Shown here: piece after piece, positions 18,734-28,488 of the stretch | Position numbering within the stretch: the stretch's first letter is position 1 | Layout: each line of letters begins with the position of its first letter | Assembly (NCBI RefSeq): GCF_947501405.1 | Contig: NZ_CANMVK010000002.1 | Span: 744,001 to 808,000, forward strand | Direction of reading: 5' to 3' | Source of the DNA: an uncultured Hoeflea sp. | Lineage (GTDB): Bacteria; Pseudomonadota; Alphaproteobacteria; Rhizobiales; Rhizobiaceae | DNA length: 64,000 nucleotides | Notes under the pieces: generated by a model | Told to the model about the DNA's origin: nothing | What the model saw: only the letters and a program-made list of their open reading frames with translations | Databases searched by the model: none | Position numbers and translations under genes: made by a program

Positions 18734-20889
18734 GCCGTAGCGTCCACTGCATCGATCGCAATCGCAAGTCCGGTCTGGGCGTAAAGTGCCGGCAATCCGA
18801 TGCCAACCGCCCCCAGCGCCCGCCCGGTAAGCGCGAAACCGTCCGCATAGAGCGGATTGTCGAATCGCCGATTGGCTGTGGCGACGGTTTCCGTTTTGGT
18901 TTCAAGCCGCACACGGTACATCAGGTCCGGATCGAGCCCGGGCACCCGGATGCGCGGCGGCACGGTCGAGCGCGGCCGGTCGAGTTGCATCAGCACGAGC
19001 CTTGCCGCACTCTGGTCGGCTGCCACGCTCTGCGCGCCGATCAGGCTGTCATCGACGGTGCGGATCCTGTAATAACGCCCGGTGTGCCAGATGTGCCGGT
19101 CCTGCTTGTGGCGGGCAATCGCCTCGCGCATGATGACCCGGTCTTCATCCGTCATTCTGGTCAGATCCGCTTCGATCCCCATATGCCCGTAACTCGCCAC
19201 CAGCGCGCGGAACCCCGCATGCAGGCCGCGACCTGAAGTATGGCTCCAGGCGGGTCCGATATGCGCCCCCATCACTTCGGGCGGCAAAAAATAAGAAAAT
19301 CCGGTCTGGATTCGGGCGCGCTCGACCGAATCATTGCTGTCCGAGGTCCAGAAACGATGGGTGCGCTTGAGAATTTCGTAATCAATGCGGCCGCCGCCCG
19401 AGGCGCAGCTTTCAATCTCCAGCTTCGGAAATGCGGCGCCCAGACGATCAAGCAGCGCGTAGAGTGCGCCCGTCTGCCGGTAGATGCTGGCCCGTCCCGC
19501 GGAATCTCCGGGCAGAACCAGATCCCGGTTCATGTCCCATTTGAGATAGGCGATGTCATGGGCGCTGACCAGGCTCGAAAGGCGCTCGAACAGGTATTCG
19601 CTGACATTGGGATTGGCGATGTCGAGCACAAGCTGGTTGCGGCCGGTCAGGCGCGGGTAATTGCCAAGGCCCAGCACCCAATCGGGATGGTTCTGATAAA
19701 GCTCGGACTGCTGGTTGACCATCTCCGGCTCCACCCAAAGCCCGAATTCCATGCCGCGCGCGCGCACGTAATCGGCGATCGGTTGCAGACCGTCGGGATA
19801 TTTTCCGGGATCCGGATACCAGTCGCCAAGGCTCGAGGTGTCGTCGTTGCGGCCGCGGAACCAGCCATCATCGAGCACGAAGCGCTCCACCCCGGCATCT
19901 GCGGCCGCATCGGCCAGCGCCGTCAGCCGGTCGTGGCGATGGTCGAAATAGATCGCTTCCCAGGTGTTGACCGTTACCGGGCGCGGCTTTTCGGGCTCGG
20001 GGAAGCGGATGATGTGCTTGCGCACATGGGCATGAAACTTTTGCGACAGCGCATTCAGCCCGGTGTCGGAATGGGCGACATAGAGCGTCGGCGTGGTCAT
20101 ACGCTCGCCCGGCGCCAGCGTGCCTTCACCCGAAAACAACAGCACGCCCATCTGCAATTGCACATCGCCCGTGGCCAGACGTTCGAGCACCATGCGGTGA
20201 TTGCCGCTCCAGCCCAGATGCAGGCCAAGACACTGTCCCGAATCCTCATCAGTGCTGGCATTGAGCAGGATCGTACCCGGAAAGGCTTCGTGAGAGGTGC
20301 GGCCACGCCGGTTCTCGCGCTTGGTCAGGCCAAGCGGGATCGCCTGGCGCTCGATGGCGAATTCGGCGCACCAGCGGCCGTGAAACGCCAGATACTGCGA
20401 GAATTGCTGTGGTGGCGCCACCACCGGCGTCGACAGCCATTCGATCACGATCGGAGTATCGCCATCATTGACGAGCTCTGCCGAAAAGCTTGCCACGTCG
20501 GTTTCCGGATCTAGCTCGACCACGAGATCAAGCATCAGCCCGCGCTCGGCATCGATCAGCCCGAAAGTGACGCCGCAATCGCGGGTCTCCTGGCGGCTTA
20601 CGGAAAACTGTCCCGCCCAGCCCGGCGCCGCGCTCGACGGCCGGTGAGCAATCAGCGCCGGATGGCCGAGGAAACCCCGGCCGATTTCCGGATGCAGGCT
20701 GATGGCTGCGTTGTCATCAAGCGTGGCCTGCGGCAGCGGCCGTTCGGAAATCGCCACCAGGACATCGAGGTCGATGTCCTGGGGCAGTTTCTTGCCGTGG
20801 TAAACTGTGATCGGAATGCCTGTTTCCCAGGCAAACACCAGCGAAGTGGCCGACCCGTCGAGCCGCAGCGTCTTCATCGATGACTGCAC
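18730..20889 (-). CDS. Alpha-galactosidase, glycoside hydrolase family 36
   Basis: A 719-residue cytoplasmic GH36 enzyme with an N-terminal beta-supersandwich, a central TIM barrel and a C-terminal beta domain. The nucleophile is D452 in LKWDMNRD and the acid/base is D517 in WTSDSND; FVLDDGWF and CASGGGRIDYE are also family motifs. It hydrolyses alpha-1,6-galactosides such as melibiose or raffinose. I keep the GTG start because AAAGG lies about 11 bases before it, whereas the Met four codons later has no ribosome site. It follows the second permease gene by 7 bp, so it is co-transcribed with the importer. Confidence 0.95.
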   Translation of the reverse strand: MQSSMKTLRLDGSATSLVFAWETGIPITVYHGKKLPQDIDLDVLVAISERPLPQATLDDNAAISLHPEIGRGFLGHPALIAHRPSSAAPGWAGQFSVSRQETRDCGVTFGLIDAERGLMLDLVVELDPETDVASFSAELVNDGDTPIVIEWLSTPVVAPPQQFSQYLAFHGRWCAEFAIERQAIPLGLTKRENRRGRTSHEAFPGTILLNASTDEDSGQCLGLHLGWSGNHRMVLERLATGDVQLQMGVLLFSGEGTLAPGERMTTPTLYVAHSDTGLNALSQKFHAHVRKHIIRFPEPEKPRPVTVNTWEAIYFDHRHDRLTALADAAADAGVERFVLDDGWFRGRNDDTSSLGDWYPDPGKYPDGLQPIADYVRARGMEFGLWVEPEMVNQQSELYQNHPDWVLGLGNYPRLTGRNQLVLDIANPNVSEYLFERLSSLVSAHDIAYLKWDMNRDLVLPGDSAGRASIYRQTGALYALLDRLGAAFPKLEIESCASGGGRIDYEILKRTHRFWTSDSNDSVERARIQTGFSYFLPPEVMGAHIGPAWSHTSGRGLHAGFRALVASYGHMGIEADLTRMTDEDRVIMREAIARHKQDRHIWHTGRYYRIRTVDDSLIGAQSVAADQSAARLVLMQLDRPRSTVPPRIRVPGLDPDLMYRVRLETKTETVATANRRFDNPLYADGFALTGRALGAVGIGLPALYAQTGLAIAIDAVDATA

Positions 20890-20896
20890 GTTGTTA

Positions 20897-21748
20897 CTAA
20901 CCTTTTGTGGCGCCGAGCGTCAGGCCCGCAATGAAGTGCTTTTGCATCAGGAAGAACATCAGAACCGGCGGCAGTGCAGCCAGCAATGATGCCGCAGACA
21001 CCAGATGCCATTGGCTGACGAACTGTCCATTGAGCGCCCGCACACCAGCGGTAATCGGCAATGATGCGTCTGTCTTGGTCAGCACCGTTGCCCAGAAGAA
21101 GTCATTCCAGACAAAGGTGAAAATCAGCACCGCCAGGGCGGCCAGTGCCGGCCGAACCAGCGGAAGCACCAGATGCCAGAAGATCTTGAACTCGCCGACC
21201 CCTTCGATCCGGGCCGATTCAATCAGCTCGAACGGCAACGCCCTGATGAAGTTGCGCATGAACAAGGTGCAAAAACCGGTCTGAAAAGCCGCATGGAACA
21301 GAACCAGGCCGGTAACCGTGTCATAAAGCCCGGTCTGGACCGAAAGATCGCGAACCGGAACCATCAGGATCTGGAACGGCACGAAATTGCCCGCCACGAA
21401 GATGAAGAACAGCGGTATTGCCGCCTTGAAGCGGTAGATGGCCAGTGCGTAACCGGCGAGGCACGCCAGCGACACCGAGATGATAACCGTCGGCACGGTG
21501 ATCCGGAACGAGTTCCACAAGAACGTGCCTGCCTTGGATTGCTCAAAAACTGCGAAATAGTTCTCAATCAGCAGGAAGTCCGAGGGCCAGCCAAACACAT
21601 TGCCTGAGTTGATGTCCGCAGCCGGCCTGATCGAGGTCAGGAAAATCGCCAGCAGCGGCAACAGCCAGATGAACAGGGCCACCGGCAGAAACATCTTGTA
21701 GCTTGTCTGTGCGAGGGGGCTGGATTTTTCAATTGGTTTCGGAAACAT
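20897..21748 (-). CDS. Sugar ABC transporter permease (MalG type)
   Basis: A 283-residue inner-membrane subunit with about six transmembrane helices. The EAA loop that docks on the ATPase reads ESARIEGVGEFKIFWHLVLP. CUT1 permeases of this class import di- and oligosaccharides. It starts one base after the MalF-type permease and lies just before the GH36 gene, so the substrate is probably an alpha-galactoside. The matching ATPase gene is on the other strand beyond iclR. Confidence 0.93.
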   Translation of the reverse strand: MFPKPIEKSSPLAQTSYKMFLPVALFIWLLPLLAIFLTSIRPAADINSGNVFGWPSDFLLIENYFAVFEQSKAGTFLWNSFRITVPTVIISVSLACLAGYALAIYRFKAAIPLFFIFVAGNFVPFQILMVPVRDLSVQTGLYDTVTGLVLFHAAFQTGFCTLFMRNFIRALPFELIESARIEGVGEFKIFWHLVLPLVRPALAALAVLIFTFVWNDFFWATVLTKTDASLPITAGVRALNGQFVSQWHLVSAASLLAALPPVLMFFLMQKHFIAGLTLGATKG

Positions 21749-21749
21749 C

Positions 21750-22688
21750 TCAGTGACCTCCTCTTTCTTCCTGGTACATTTTCCACAAGAAGTAGCTGAT
21801 GAAGAGCAGCATGATGGCGAACAGCACAGTGGCGATCGCCGAACCGTAGCCCATTCGGAAACCGTATTCCGACAGCGCTGTTTCGAACATGTAGTAGGAC
21901 AGGACGTTGGATGATCCGTACGGGCCGCCCTGGGTCATGATCGCGATCATGTCGAACGAGCGTAGCGCGCCGATCACCGTAACCACGACGGCCAGGAAAG
22001 TCGCCGGCGCGAGTTGCGGCCAGACCACATAGCGCAGCATGCTCCAGCCCTTGGCGCCGTCAAGCCGTCCCGCCTCGATCTGGTCAGGCGACACATTGTT
22101 CAGGCCGGTCAGGTAGAGGATCATGCAATAGGCGATCTGCGGCCAGAGGCCGGCAAAGATGATGCCGTAGGTGACGAGATTTTCATCGCCGAGGATTGAT
22201 GGAGGCGTCGCCCCGAAAAACTCCCAAACCAGCCCGACAATGCCGAAACTTGGATTGTAGAACCAGGTGAAAATGAGGCCCACGACAACCTGGGAAATCA
22301 CGAACGGGAAGAAGAACAGCGATTTGTAAATCCGCATCCCCATCACGGTCTGATTGAGGAACAGGGCAATGAACAGCCCGGCGGGAATCGCCAGCATGTA
22401 GAGCACGAGCCATAGCGTGTTGTTCTTCAGCGAGGTGTAGAAGCGGTCATCATCAACAAGCTCGTAATAGTTTTCGAGGCCAAGCCAGACCTTCTCGCCC
22501 AAGCCATCCCACTGGAAGAAGGATATCCAGATTGACTGAAAGATTGGTGCAATCACGTACACAATGAAAAACAGCGCCGCGGGCGCCAAAAACAGCCATG
22601 GCGCGACCTTCAGTCTGTTCTTTTGATACCATGACCGGTTGTCTTCACCCGATGGAATCGGCGTGTGATCAAACCCCGTGGTTGACAT
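21750..22688 (-). CDS. Sugar ABC transporter permease (MalF type)
   Basis: A 312-residue permease beginning MSTTGFDHTPI behind a GGGGAGAAG ribosome site; the ORF-track extension of 45 codons is spacer. It has about six transmembrane helices and the EAA motif EAGRLDGAKGWSMLRYVVWP. It pairs with the MalG-type subunit. The 251-bp gap from the binding-protein gene holds a strong hairpin that probably lowers expression of this and later genes relative to the binding protein. Confidence 0.93.
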   Translation of the reverse strand: MSTTGFDHTPIPSGEDNRSWYQKNRLKVAPWLFLAPAALFFIVYVIAPIFQSIWISFFQWDGLGEKVWLGLENYYELVDDDRFYTSLKNNTLWLVLYMLAIPAGLFIALFLNQTVMGMRIYKSLFFFPFVISQVVVGLIFTWFYNPSFGIVGLVWEFFGATPPSILGDENLVTYGIIFAGLWPQIAYCMILYLTGLNNVSPDQIEAGRLDGAKGWSMLRYVVWPQLAPATFLAVVVTVIGALRSFDMIAIMTQGGPYGSSNVLSYYMFETALSEYGFRMGYGSAIATVLFAIMLLFISYFLWKMYQEERGGH

Positions 22689-22897
22689 GATCTTCTCCCC
22701 AATTGAACGTCCAATGAGCTTTTCAACACGAGGTGCCCGCTCTGGCGATCTCGCTTGGCCGGGATCCGGCGCTTCTTGGCTGCGTGCAAACTGAACCGGG
22801 AGGCGCAAGCCGCCGCCCTGCATGAAATTGTGATGCCGCAGTTTGATCGAGTGGCGGTCCCGGATAGGGGCGTCGACTGATCAGTCTTCATTGAGAT

Positions 22898-22924
22898 GGC
22901 GGGCGCATCGGCGACGCGCCCGCC
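22898..22924 (-). terminator. Hairpin after the sugar binding-protein gene (attenuator or RNA stabiliser)
   Basis: GGCGGGCGC and GCGCCCGCC form a perfect 9-bp stem with a 9-base loop, 15 bp after the binding-protein stop. No T-tract follows, so full termination is unlikely. A barrier that protects the upstream mRNA or partly attenuates is more probable. Confidence 0.5.
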
Positions 22925-22939
22925 GTCATTCACGGGAGC

Positions 22940-24175
22940 TTACTTGTAAGCGCGCTCCTGCGCCTTATCGAGACGCTTGAGAATGGCGTCCAGGCGATCA
23001 GGCTTGATCATGAATTCCTGGAAGCCTTCCATACCGGCCTTGGCCATTTCAGCCGGAGCGTCGCGGTCATAGAACTGCGCAAGTCCGGCGGCGCCGCCCA
23101 CGGTCGCAAACCCTTCCTGAATGAACTTGTCATCGGAAACGGTGGCTTCCGAATTCACCGGAAGCTGTCCGATGGTCTTGTTCCATTCAGTCTGGATGTC
23201 AGGCTGGCCGATAAAGGCCAGGAACTTGCGGGCGTCTTCCTTGTTGTTGGCATTGGCCGGGATGAAGAAAGCGTCCGCCGGTGCTTCTTCAGCACGCGGA
23301 ACGCCCGGCGTGATCTCCGGGAACTGGAAGAAGTCGATCTGGTCATAGGTGAGACCGGCATTCTTGTAGGCGTCGACGGAGAAGTTGCCCATCACATACA
23401 TCGCTGCCTCGCCCTTGGCGAAGGGGGCGACTGCGTCCTGCCAGCTCATCGTTGCATGGTTCTCGATGAAGTAGCCCGGCTCGATCAGCTCGCGCCATTT
23501 CTCGAACACGTTCTTGATGCGCGGATCGGTGTATTTGATTTTACCCGCGGTCAGATCGTTGTGCACGTCATAGCCATTGGTGCGCAGGTTGAGGTAGTCG
23601 AACACGCCGGCAGCGGTCCAAAGGAACTTGGTCCCGATTGTGAATGGCGTCACATCGTTTTCCTTGAGTTTCGCAGAGGCTGCGAGCAACTCATCCCAGG
23701 TTGTCGGCTCTTCGATGCCGAGATCTTCAAAGATGTCCTTACGGTAGTAGATGCCCCACTGATAGTAGGTGTAGGGCACGCCCCACTGCTTGTCGTCGAT
23801 GGTCATCGTCGGGCGGATGGCCTTCATGGTTTCATTGAAGCCCTCGGATTCCCAAAGGTCCGATACATCCTCGAACAGGCCGGCATTGACAAAAGGCGCC
23901 ATCCGGTTGCCCGGATACCAGGTGGTCACGTCCGGCGCATCCGCCGACAGGAAGTTGCGGATGGCTGTCTTGTGAGCTTCGCGATCGGTAATGTTCACGA
24001 CGACATTGATGTCAGGATTGGCAGCTTTAAACGCTTCAACCGCGTCTTCGAAGCCTTTCTTCGGACCCGGATTCGGGTCGTCAAAATTGATAACCAGATC
24101 GCCGGCAAAAGCGGCCGTCGCCATCATCGCGGCTGTCGCAACGCCAACAATCGTCGACTTGATAAGAGATTTCAT
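22940..24175 (-). CDS. Extracellular sugar-binding protein of CUT1 ABC transporter
   Basis: A 411-residue periplasmic protein. The first 24 residues form a clear signal peptide ending AAFA before GDLVINFDD. The family-1 solute-binding fold is indicated by FSVDAYKNAG, a helix near the middle, and TWDELLAASAKLKENDV. It captures the sugar for the two permeases and probably the UgpC-type ATPase. It is the first gene of the galactoside operon and is divergent from iclR across a 230-bp control region. Specificity for alpha-galactosides is inferred from the co-transcribed GH36 gene. Confidence 0.93.
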   Translation of the reverse strand: MKSLIKSTIVGVATAAMMATAAFAGDLVINFDDPNPGPKKGFEDAVEAFKAANPDINVVVNITDREAHKTAIRNFLSADAPDVTTWYPGNRMAPFVNAGLFEDVSDLWESEGFNETMKAIRPTMTIDDKQWGVPYTYYQWGIYYRKDIFEDLGIEEPTTWDELLAASAKLKENDVTPFTIGTKFLWTAAGVFDYLNLRTNGYDVHNDLTAGKIKYTDPRIKNVFEKWRELIEPGYFIENHATMSWQDAVAPFAKGEAAMYVMGNFSVDAYKNAGLTYDQIDFFQFPEITPGVPRAEEAPADAFFIPANANNKEDARKFLAFIGQPDIQTEWNKTIGQLPVNSEATVSDDKFIQEGFATVGGAAGLAQFYDRDAPAEMAKAGMEGFQEFMIKPDRLDAILKRLDKAQERAYK

Positions 24176-24298
24176 CTCGGTTCATCCTCCCAGAAGTTAA
24201 CAAAACCGTTTCTGCATCATGCCCGTCTGCTGGGGCTTTTGCCATGCCATTCGACGAAACAATCACTGAAGCTGATCACAGGAACAGCGCCATATCGA

Positions 24299-24315
24299 GT
24301 TCCACTATTTGGAAC
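24299..24315. promoter_or_regulatory. Candidate IclR operator
   Basis: GTTCCA-N5-TGGAAC is a perfect inverted repeat in the spacer between the binding-protein gene and iclR. TTCCA/TGGAA half-sites with short spacers resemble operators of the IclR family. It lies just upstream of the predicted iclR promoter and could repress both directions. Confidence 0.5.
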
Positions 24316-24320
24316 ACAAT

Positions 24321-24349
24321 TTGACTATTCAGAATTATCAAACTATGGT
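24321..24349 (+). promoter_or_regulatory. Predicted sigma-70 promoter for iclR
   Basis: TTGACT and TATGGT are separated by exactly 17 bases, a good housekeeping promoter in an otherwise GC-rich sequence. It is 57 bp upstream of the iclR GTG. A weaker TTTGA/TCAAA dyad overlaps it. Confidence 0.45.
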
Positions 24350-24405
24350 GTAATGAATGTCAAGCGACAATACGCGGCGATGATCGCGACGCCGAGGGAG
24401 GGAAC

Positions 24406-25260
24406 GTGAACAAACTGCGCGAAGGCGGCATTGACACTGCGGCAGCGACGGCGGCGGCGCCACAGTCGCTGGCCGCGGGTCGAGCTTTGCCCCAAGCTGG
24501 CACCGGCACGCTTGGCAAGGCCATATCCGTGCTCGATATCGTTGCGTCCGCCGAAGAGCCAATGCGATTTACCGATATCCTGGCGATAAGCGATCAACCG
24601 CGCGGCACCTTGCACAGGCAATTGAGCAATCTGGTCGAAGAGGGGCTCTTGAGCATCAACCGCGACCATTCCTACTCACTGGGTCTGAGGTTGCTCAAAT
24701 TCGCCGCCAAGGCCTGGGCGGGCAATCAGTTCCGTACCATCGCCGAACCGCATCTCAAAACCTTGCACGAGCATACCGGCGAGACCGTGCATCTGGGCGT
24801 GCTGCGCGGCACCGAAGTGATCTATCTCGACAAGGTCGAAAGCCGCCAGGCGGTGCGCATGTACTCACAGATCGGCAATGCCTCGCCGGTTTTCTGCACC
24901 GGAGTTGGCAAGGCCGCCTTGTCTGTTCTGCCGGATGACACTTTGCATAAAGTCGTCGCCAGCATCAATTTCAGGAGGTTTACCGATCATACCTTGGTCA
25001 CTCCGGAGCAATTGATGGCCGATATCGAGGCCATCCGGGCGAGCGGCAATTCCTATGACCGTGAAGAGCATGAGCTTGGCATCCGCTGTGTCGCCGCGCC
25101 GCTCTATTCCAAGGACCTCAGTTTTGTCGCCGGTGTTTCGGTGACCGGTCCAGCTTACCGGGTGAGTATGGAGATGCTCGAATCCTGGGCGGAAATGGTG
25201 CGCAAGACCGCGCTCGAAATCATGGATGACATGAGGACCCGATTGGGTCCCAGAACTTGA
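24406..25260 (+). CDS. IclR-family transcriptional regulator
   Basis: A 284-residue regulator with a winged helix-turn-helix (about 35-95: FTDILAISDQPRGTLHRQLSNLVEEGLL) and a C-terminal IclR effector domain (about 110-270: TGETVHLGVLRGTEVIYLDKVES, CTGVGKAALS). The start is a GTG behind GAGGGAGGGAA. It is divergent from the galactoside operon and followed by the ATPase gene, so it is the likely local repressor, responding to a galactoside, galactose or a galactonate intermediate. The N-terminal 25 residues are Ala-rich and look disordered. Confidence 0.92.
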   Translation: MNKLREGGIDTAAATAAAPQSLAAGRALPQAGTGTLGKAISVLDIVASAEEPMRFTDILAISDQPRGTLHRQLSNLVEEGLLSINRDHSYSLGLRLLKFAAKAWAGNQFRTIAEPHLKTLHEHTGETVHLGVLRGTEVIYLDKVESRQAVRMYSQIGNASPVFCTGVGKAALSVLPDDTLHKVVASINFRRFTDHTLVTPEQLMADIEAIRASGNSYDREEHELGIRCVAAPLYSKDLSFVAGVSVTGPAYRVSMEMLESWAEMVRKTALEIMDDMRTRLGPRT

Positions 25261-25328
25261 ATTAGTCAGAAACGGCCGGTCTGGCCGTGGAGGAGACGCC
25301 GGAGTGCCGGCGAGCAAAGGGGAGTAGC

Positions 25329-26414
25329 ATGGCAGGGCTTGAACTAAGACAGGTGAAGAAATCTTTCGGCAGCATTGATGTCATTCACGGGGTTGATCTG
25401 ACCATCGATAACGGAGAGTTCACGGTTTTTGTTGGACCTTCGGGCTGTGGCAAGTCCACGCTGTTGCGTTTGGTTGCCGGTCTCGAAGACATCACCGCCG
25501 GAACAATGGAAATTGGTGGTCGTGATGTCACGCATGTCGAACCCGCAGAGCGCGGTGTGGCGATGGTGTTTCAGTCCTATGCGCTTTATCCGCACATGAC
25601 GGTTGAGGAAAACATGGGATTCGGCCTCAAGATGACCGGCCATCCCGTCGAGGAAATCGAAAAACGGGTGACCCGCGCGGCCGGAATTCTTCACCTCGAT
25701 CAGCTTCGCAAACGAAAGCCCAAACAGTTGTCCGGCGGTCAGCGCCAGCGCGTCGCGATCGGCCGCGCGATTGTGCGTGAGCCCGAGGTGTTTTTGTTTG
25801 ACGAGCCGCTTTCCAATCTTGATGCGGAACTGCGGGTACAAATGCGGCTTGAGATCGCCAAATTGCACCAGGATCTGCACGCCACCATGATCTACGTGAC
25901 CCACGACCAGGTCGAGGCGATGACGCTTGCCGACAAGATCGTGGTGCTGCGCGCGGGCAAGGTCGAGCAGGTCGGTTCGCCCCTGCATCTTTACGATGAT
26001 CCCGACAACGCCTTTGTCGCCGGTTTCATCGGTTCGCCGCGGATGAACTTCCTGCCCGCAGTCGTGGAAGCGTCGGAAGGCGAAACCCTGACCGTGCGGT
26101 TGACCGATCTGGGGGATGTCATTGTGCCGATGACGATCAAGAGCCAGCATCCAGCCAAGGGAGCCGAACTGTCGCTGGGCATCCGGCCCGAGCATTTCGA
26201 TCCGGAAGCTGCGATCAAGGTTGAGACACCGGTTGAGGTGATCGAGCATCTCGGTGGCTCGTCATTCGCCTATTCAAGGTCTGAAATGGAACAGCCGCTG
26301 ACCATCGAACTGCGCGACAATCGCTCAGCCCAGGAGGGTGCTGTGCTGCAAACCGGCTTCGATCCGGCGCGCGCCTTCCTGTTCGATGCCGCGACGGGAT
26401 TGAGACTGCGCTGA
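25329..26414 (+). CDS. Sugar ABC transporter ATP-binding protein (UgpC/MsmK type)
   Basis: A 361-residue ATPase. I start at [14 protein letters not shown] behind GGGGAG, 14 codons inside the ORF-track call. Walker A is GPSGCGKST, the signature LSGGQRQR, Walker [13 protein letters not shown], and the switch histidine is in THDQ. The C-terminal third is the OB-like regulatory domain of MalK-type ATPases. Its permeases are encoded divergently beyond iclR. Such ATPases can serve several importers, so it may also power others. Confidence 0.93.
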   Translation: MAGLELRQVKKSFGSIDVIHGVDLTIDNGEFTVFVGPSGCGKSTLLRLVAGLEDITAGTMEIGGRDVTHVEPAERGVAMVFQSYALYPHMTVEENMGFGLKMTGHPVEEIEKRVTRAAGILHLDQLRKRKPKQLSGGQRQRVAIGRAIVREPEVFLFDEPLSNLDAELRVQMRLEIAKLHQDLHATMIYVTHDQVEAMTLADKIVVLRAGKVEQVGSPLHLYDDPDNAFVAGFIGSPRMNFLPAVVEASEGETLTVRLTDLGDVIVPMTIKSQHPAKGAELSLGIRPEHFDPEAAIKVETPVEVIEHLGGSSFAYSRSEMEQPLTIELRDNRSAQEGAVLQTGFDPARAFLFDAATGLRLR

Positions 26415-26564
26415 AGCCGCAAGGGCCTTCGGTCTCATGTGCGATGGGTTGGAATGAGAGGCCGCGTGCGAGGCCTCCATTGCCAATCCCAAGCGTGGGC
26501 GCGCGCCATCGGATGCTTTAAGAGCCGGTGCCGTCCTTGTCAGTCTTGACCGCCTGACGGCGGT

Positions 26565-26648
26565 CCCGGAGCCCAGCCTTGAAATGGGGCTCCGGGCACG
26601 GGACGGCCTGAGCCGGCCCGGCCGACAGGGTGAACTCAGCCTGTCGGC
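26565..26648. terminator. Two strong hairpins in the convergent spacer between the ATPase and ligase genes
   Basis: CCCGGAGCCC pairs with GGGCTCCGGG (26565-26596). GCCGACAGG pairs with CCTGTCGGC (26621-26648), the latter reaching into the last codons of the ligase gene. Neither has a T-tract. In a convergent spacer they probably help end both transcripts or protect 3' ends. Confidence 0.4.
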
Positions 26649-28264
26649 AGCCGGTAGTCCTTGAGCTGATCGCGCAACACCGTTTTCTGGATCTTTCCGG
26701 TGGCCGTGTGCGGAATCTCGTCGACAATGACGACCTCGTCGGGCATCCACCATTTGGCGATCTTGCCCTCAAGAAAGCCCAGAAGGTCCTCCCGGCTTGG
26801 CGAGCGGCCTTCCTTGACCACGACCACCAGAAGCGGCCGCTCATCCCATTTCGGATGCGCAACGCCAATCACCGCCGCTTCGGCCACATCCGGATGCCCG
26901 ACCGCGAGGTTCTCGATCTCGATCGACGAAATCCATTCGCCGCCGGATTTGATCACATCCTTGGCCCGGTCGGTGATCTGCATGTAGCCGAATTCGTCGA
27001 CATGAGCGACATCACCGGTGTCGAACCAGCCGTCTTCGTCGAACTGCTCGGCCCCGCGGCCTTTGTAATAGGACGAAGACACGGCCGGTCCGCGCACCTT
27101 GAGCCGGCCGAAAGTCTGGCCGTCCCACGGAAGCGGCGTGTCGTCATCATCGGTAATCAGCATCTCCACCGTAAACGGCGGATGGCCCTGCTTGGCCTGA
27201 AGATCGAGCTTGGCTTCGCCCGTCAAGCCGGCATATTCGGGCTTGATAGAACACAGCGTCCCCAGCGGGCTCATTTCGGTCATGCCCCAGGCGTGGATCA
27301 CGTCGACGCCATAATCGTCCTGGAACGCCTGGGTGATCGCCCGCGGGCAGGCCGACCCGCCGATCACCACCCGCTCCAGATCCGGCAACGCGCCGCCTTC
27401 TTTCTCCATGCGCTGCAACAACATCATCCACACCGTCGGCACGGCTGCGGTAATGCTCACCTTTTCCGTGGTCAGCATCTGATAGATCGATTCGCCGTCC
27501 ATGCCCGCCCCGGGCATGATCATCGCGCAGCCTGACATCGGGCCGGAAAACGCCGTCGACCAGCCATTGGCGTGAAACAGCGGCACCACCGGCATCAGCC
27601 GGTCGCGGGAGGCCAGGTTGAGCATGTCGGGTTGGACCGCCGCCATGGCGTGCAGCACATTCGAGCGGTGCGAATAGACCACGCCCTTGGGATCGCCGGT
27701 GGTGCCCGAAGTGTAGCACATGCCCGCCGCTGTCCGCTCGTCGAACTCCGCCCAGGCGAAATCGCCATCGGCCTCGGCCAGATAGCTCTCATATGACACC
27801 GCATTGGCGAGAGAGGTCTCCGGCATATGCGCATCGTCGGTCAAAATGATGATCTTCTCCAGGCTCGGCACCTTCGGTGCGATCATCTCGACCAGCTTGA
27901 CGAATGTGAGATCGACAAACAGCATCCGGTCTTCGGCATCATTCATGATCCAGGCGATCTGTTCATGAAACAACCGCGGATTGAGCGTGTGATAGACGGC
28001 GCCGATGCCGAGAATTCCATACCAGCTTTCCAGGTGCCGCCAGGTGTTCCAGGCCATCGTCGCCACCCGGTCGCCGATGCCGATGCCGTCGCGAGACAGC
28101 CGCTGCGCAAGCTTGAGCGAGCGCGTGCGAATCTCGGCATAGTTGGTTCGGTGAAAGGGGCCTTCGACAGACCGCGAAACCACATCCCGACCGCCGTGAT
28201 AAATCGCCGCATGGTCTATCACCTTGTGGCAGAGCAACGGCCAGTCCTGCATCAATCCAAGCAT
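26636..28264 (-). CDS. Fatty acyl-CoA ligase (AMP-forming, long-chain type)
   Basis: A 542-residue member of the ANL adenylating family that activates a carboxylic acid to acyl-AMP and then acyl-CoA. The phosphate-binding loop is [16 protein letters not shown], the A5 motif is GMTEMSP, and the C-terminal domain has [12 protein letters not shown] and the lysine in [12 protein letters not shown]. The start has AGGGGAG before it. The pattern HANGW and LNPRLFHEQ is typical of medium/long-chain ligases near FadD. No beta-oxidation genes are adjacent, so the substrate is uncertain. It is divergent from the LuxR-type gene. Confidence 0.88.
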   Translation of the reverse strand: MLGLMQDWPLLCHKVIDHAAIYHGGRDVVSRSVEGPFHRTNYAEIRTRSLKLAQRLSRDGIGIGDRVATMAWNTWRHLESWYGILGIGAVYHTLNPRLFHEQIAWIMNDAEDRMLFVDLTFVKLVEMIAPKVPSLEKIIILTDDAHMPETSLANAVSYESYLAEADGDFAWAEFDERTAAGMCYTSGTTGDPKGVVYSHRSNVLHAMAAVQPDMLNLASRDRLMPVVPLFHANGWSTAFSGPMSGCAMIMPGAGMDGESIYQMLTTEKVSITAAVPTVWMMLLQRMEKEGGALPDLERVVIGGSACPRAITQAFQDDYGVDVIHAWGMTEMSPLGTLCSIKPEYAGLTGEAKLDLQAKQGHPPFTVEMLITDDDDTPLPWDGQTFGRLKVRGPAVSSSYYKGRGAEQFDEDGWFDTGDVAHVDEFGYMQITDRAKDVIKSGGEWISSIEIENLAVGHPDVAEAAVIGVAHPKWDERPLLVVVVKEGRSPSREDLLGFLEGKIAKWWMPDEVVIVDEIPHTATGKIQKTVLRDQLKDYRLPTG

Positions 28265-28307
28265 AAGCTCCCCTTTGAAGTTTTTTGTTTTTCACCTCAC
28301 AACATTA

Positions 28308-28330
28308 TGTCGCGAATATCGCCTGCGACA
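28308..28330. promoter_or_regulatory. Inverted repeat in the ligase/luxR divergent spacer
   Basis: TGTCGC-N11-GCGACA is a perfect 6-bp dyad located 44 bp upstream of the ligase start. It is a possible operator for the divergent LuxR-type regulator. No experimental or family consensus supports it beyond symmetry and place. Confidence 0.3.
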
Positions 28331-28488
28331 ACATCAAATTATCTGCGCCCATCGTTTTGCATCCGTGCGCCTTTGGTATAGCCTGAGCTCGGAAGTCACG
28401 CTGAGGGGCGTGATTTTTCAGAATGTTAGGGAACTTCGGTGCACACGTTTCGGAGCAACCAAAATTACTTTTTCAGGAGGAACGAACG

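Noticed and set aside
19240-20514. 424-codon plus-strand ORF over the GH36 gene
   Set aside because: Catalytic GH36 motifs are on the minus strand; the plus frame has no recognisable domain.
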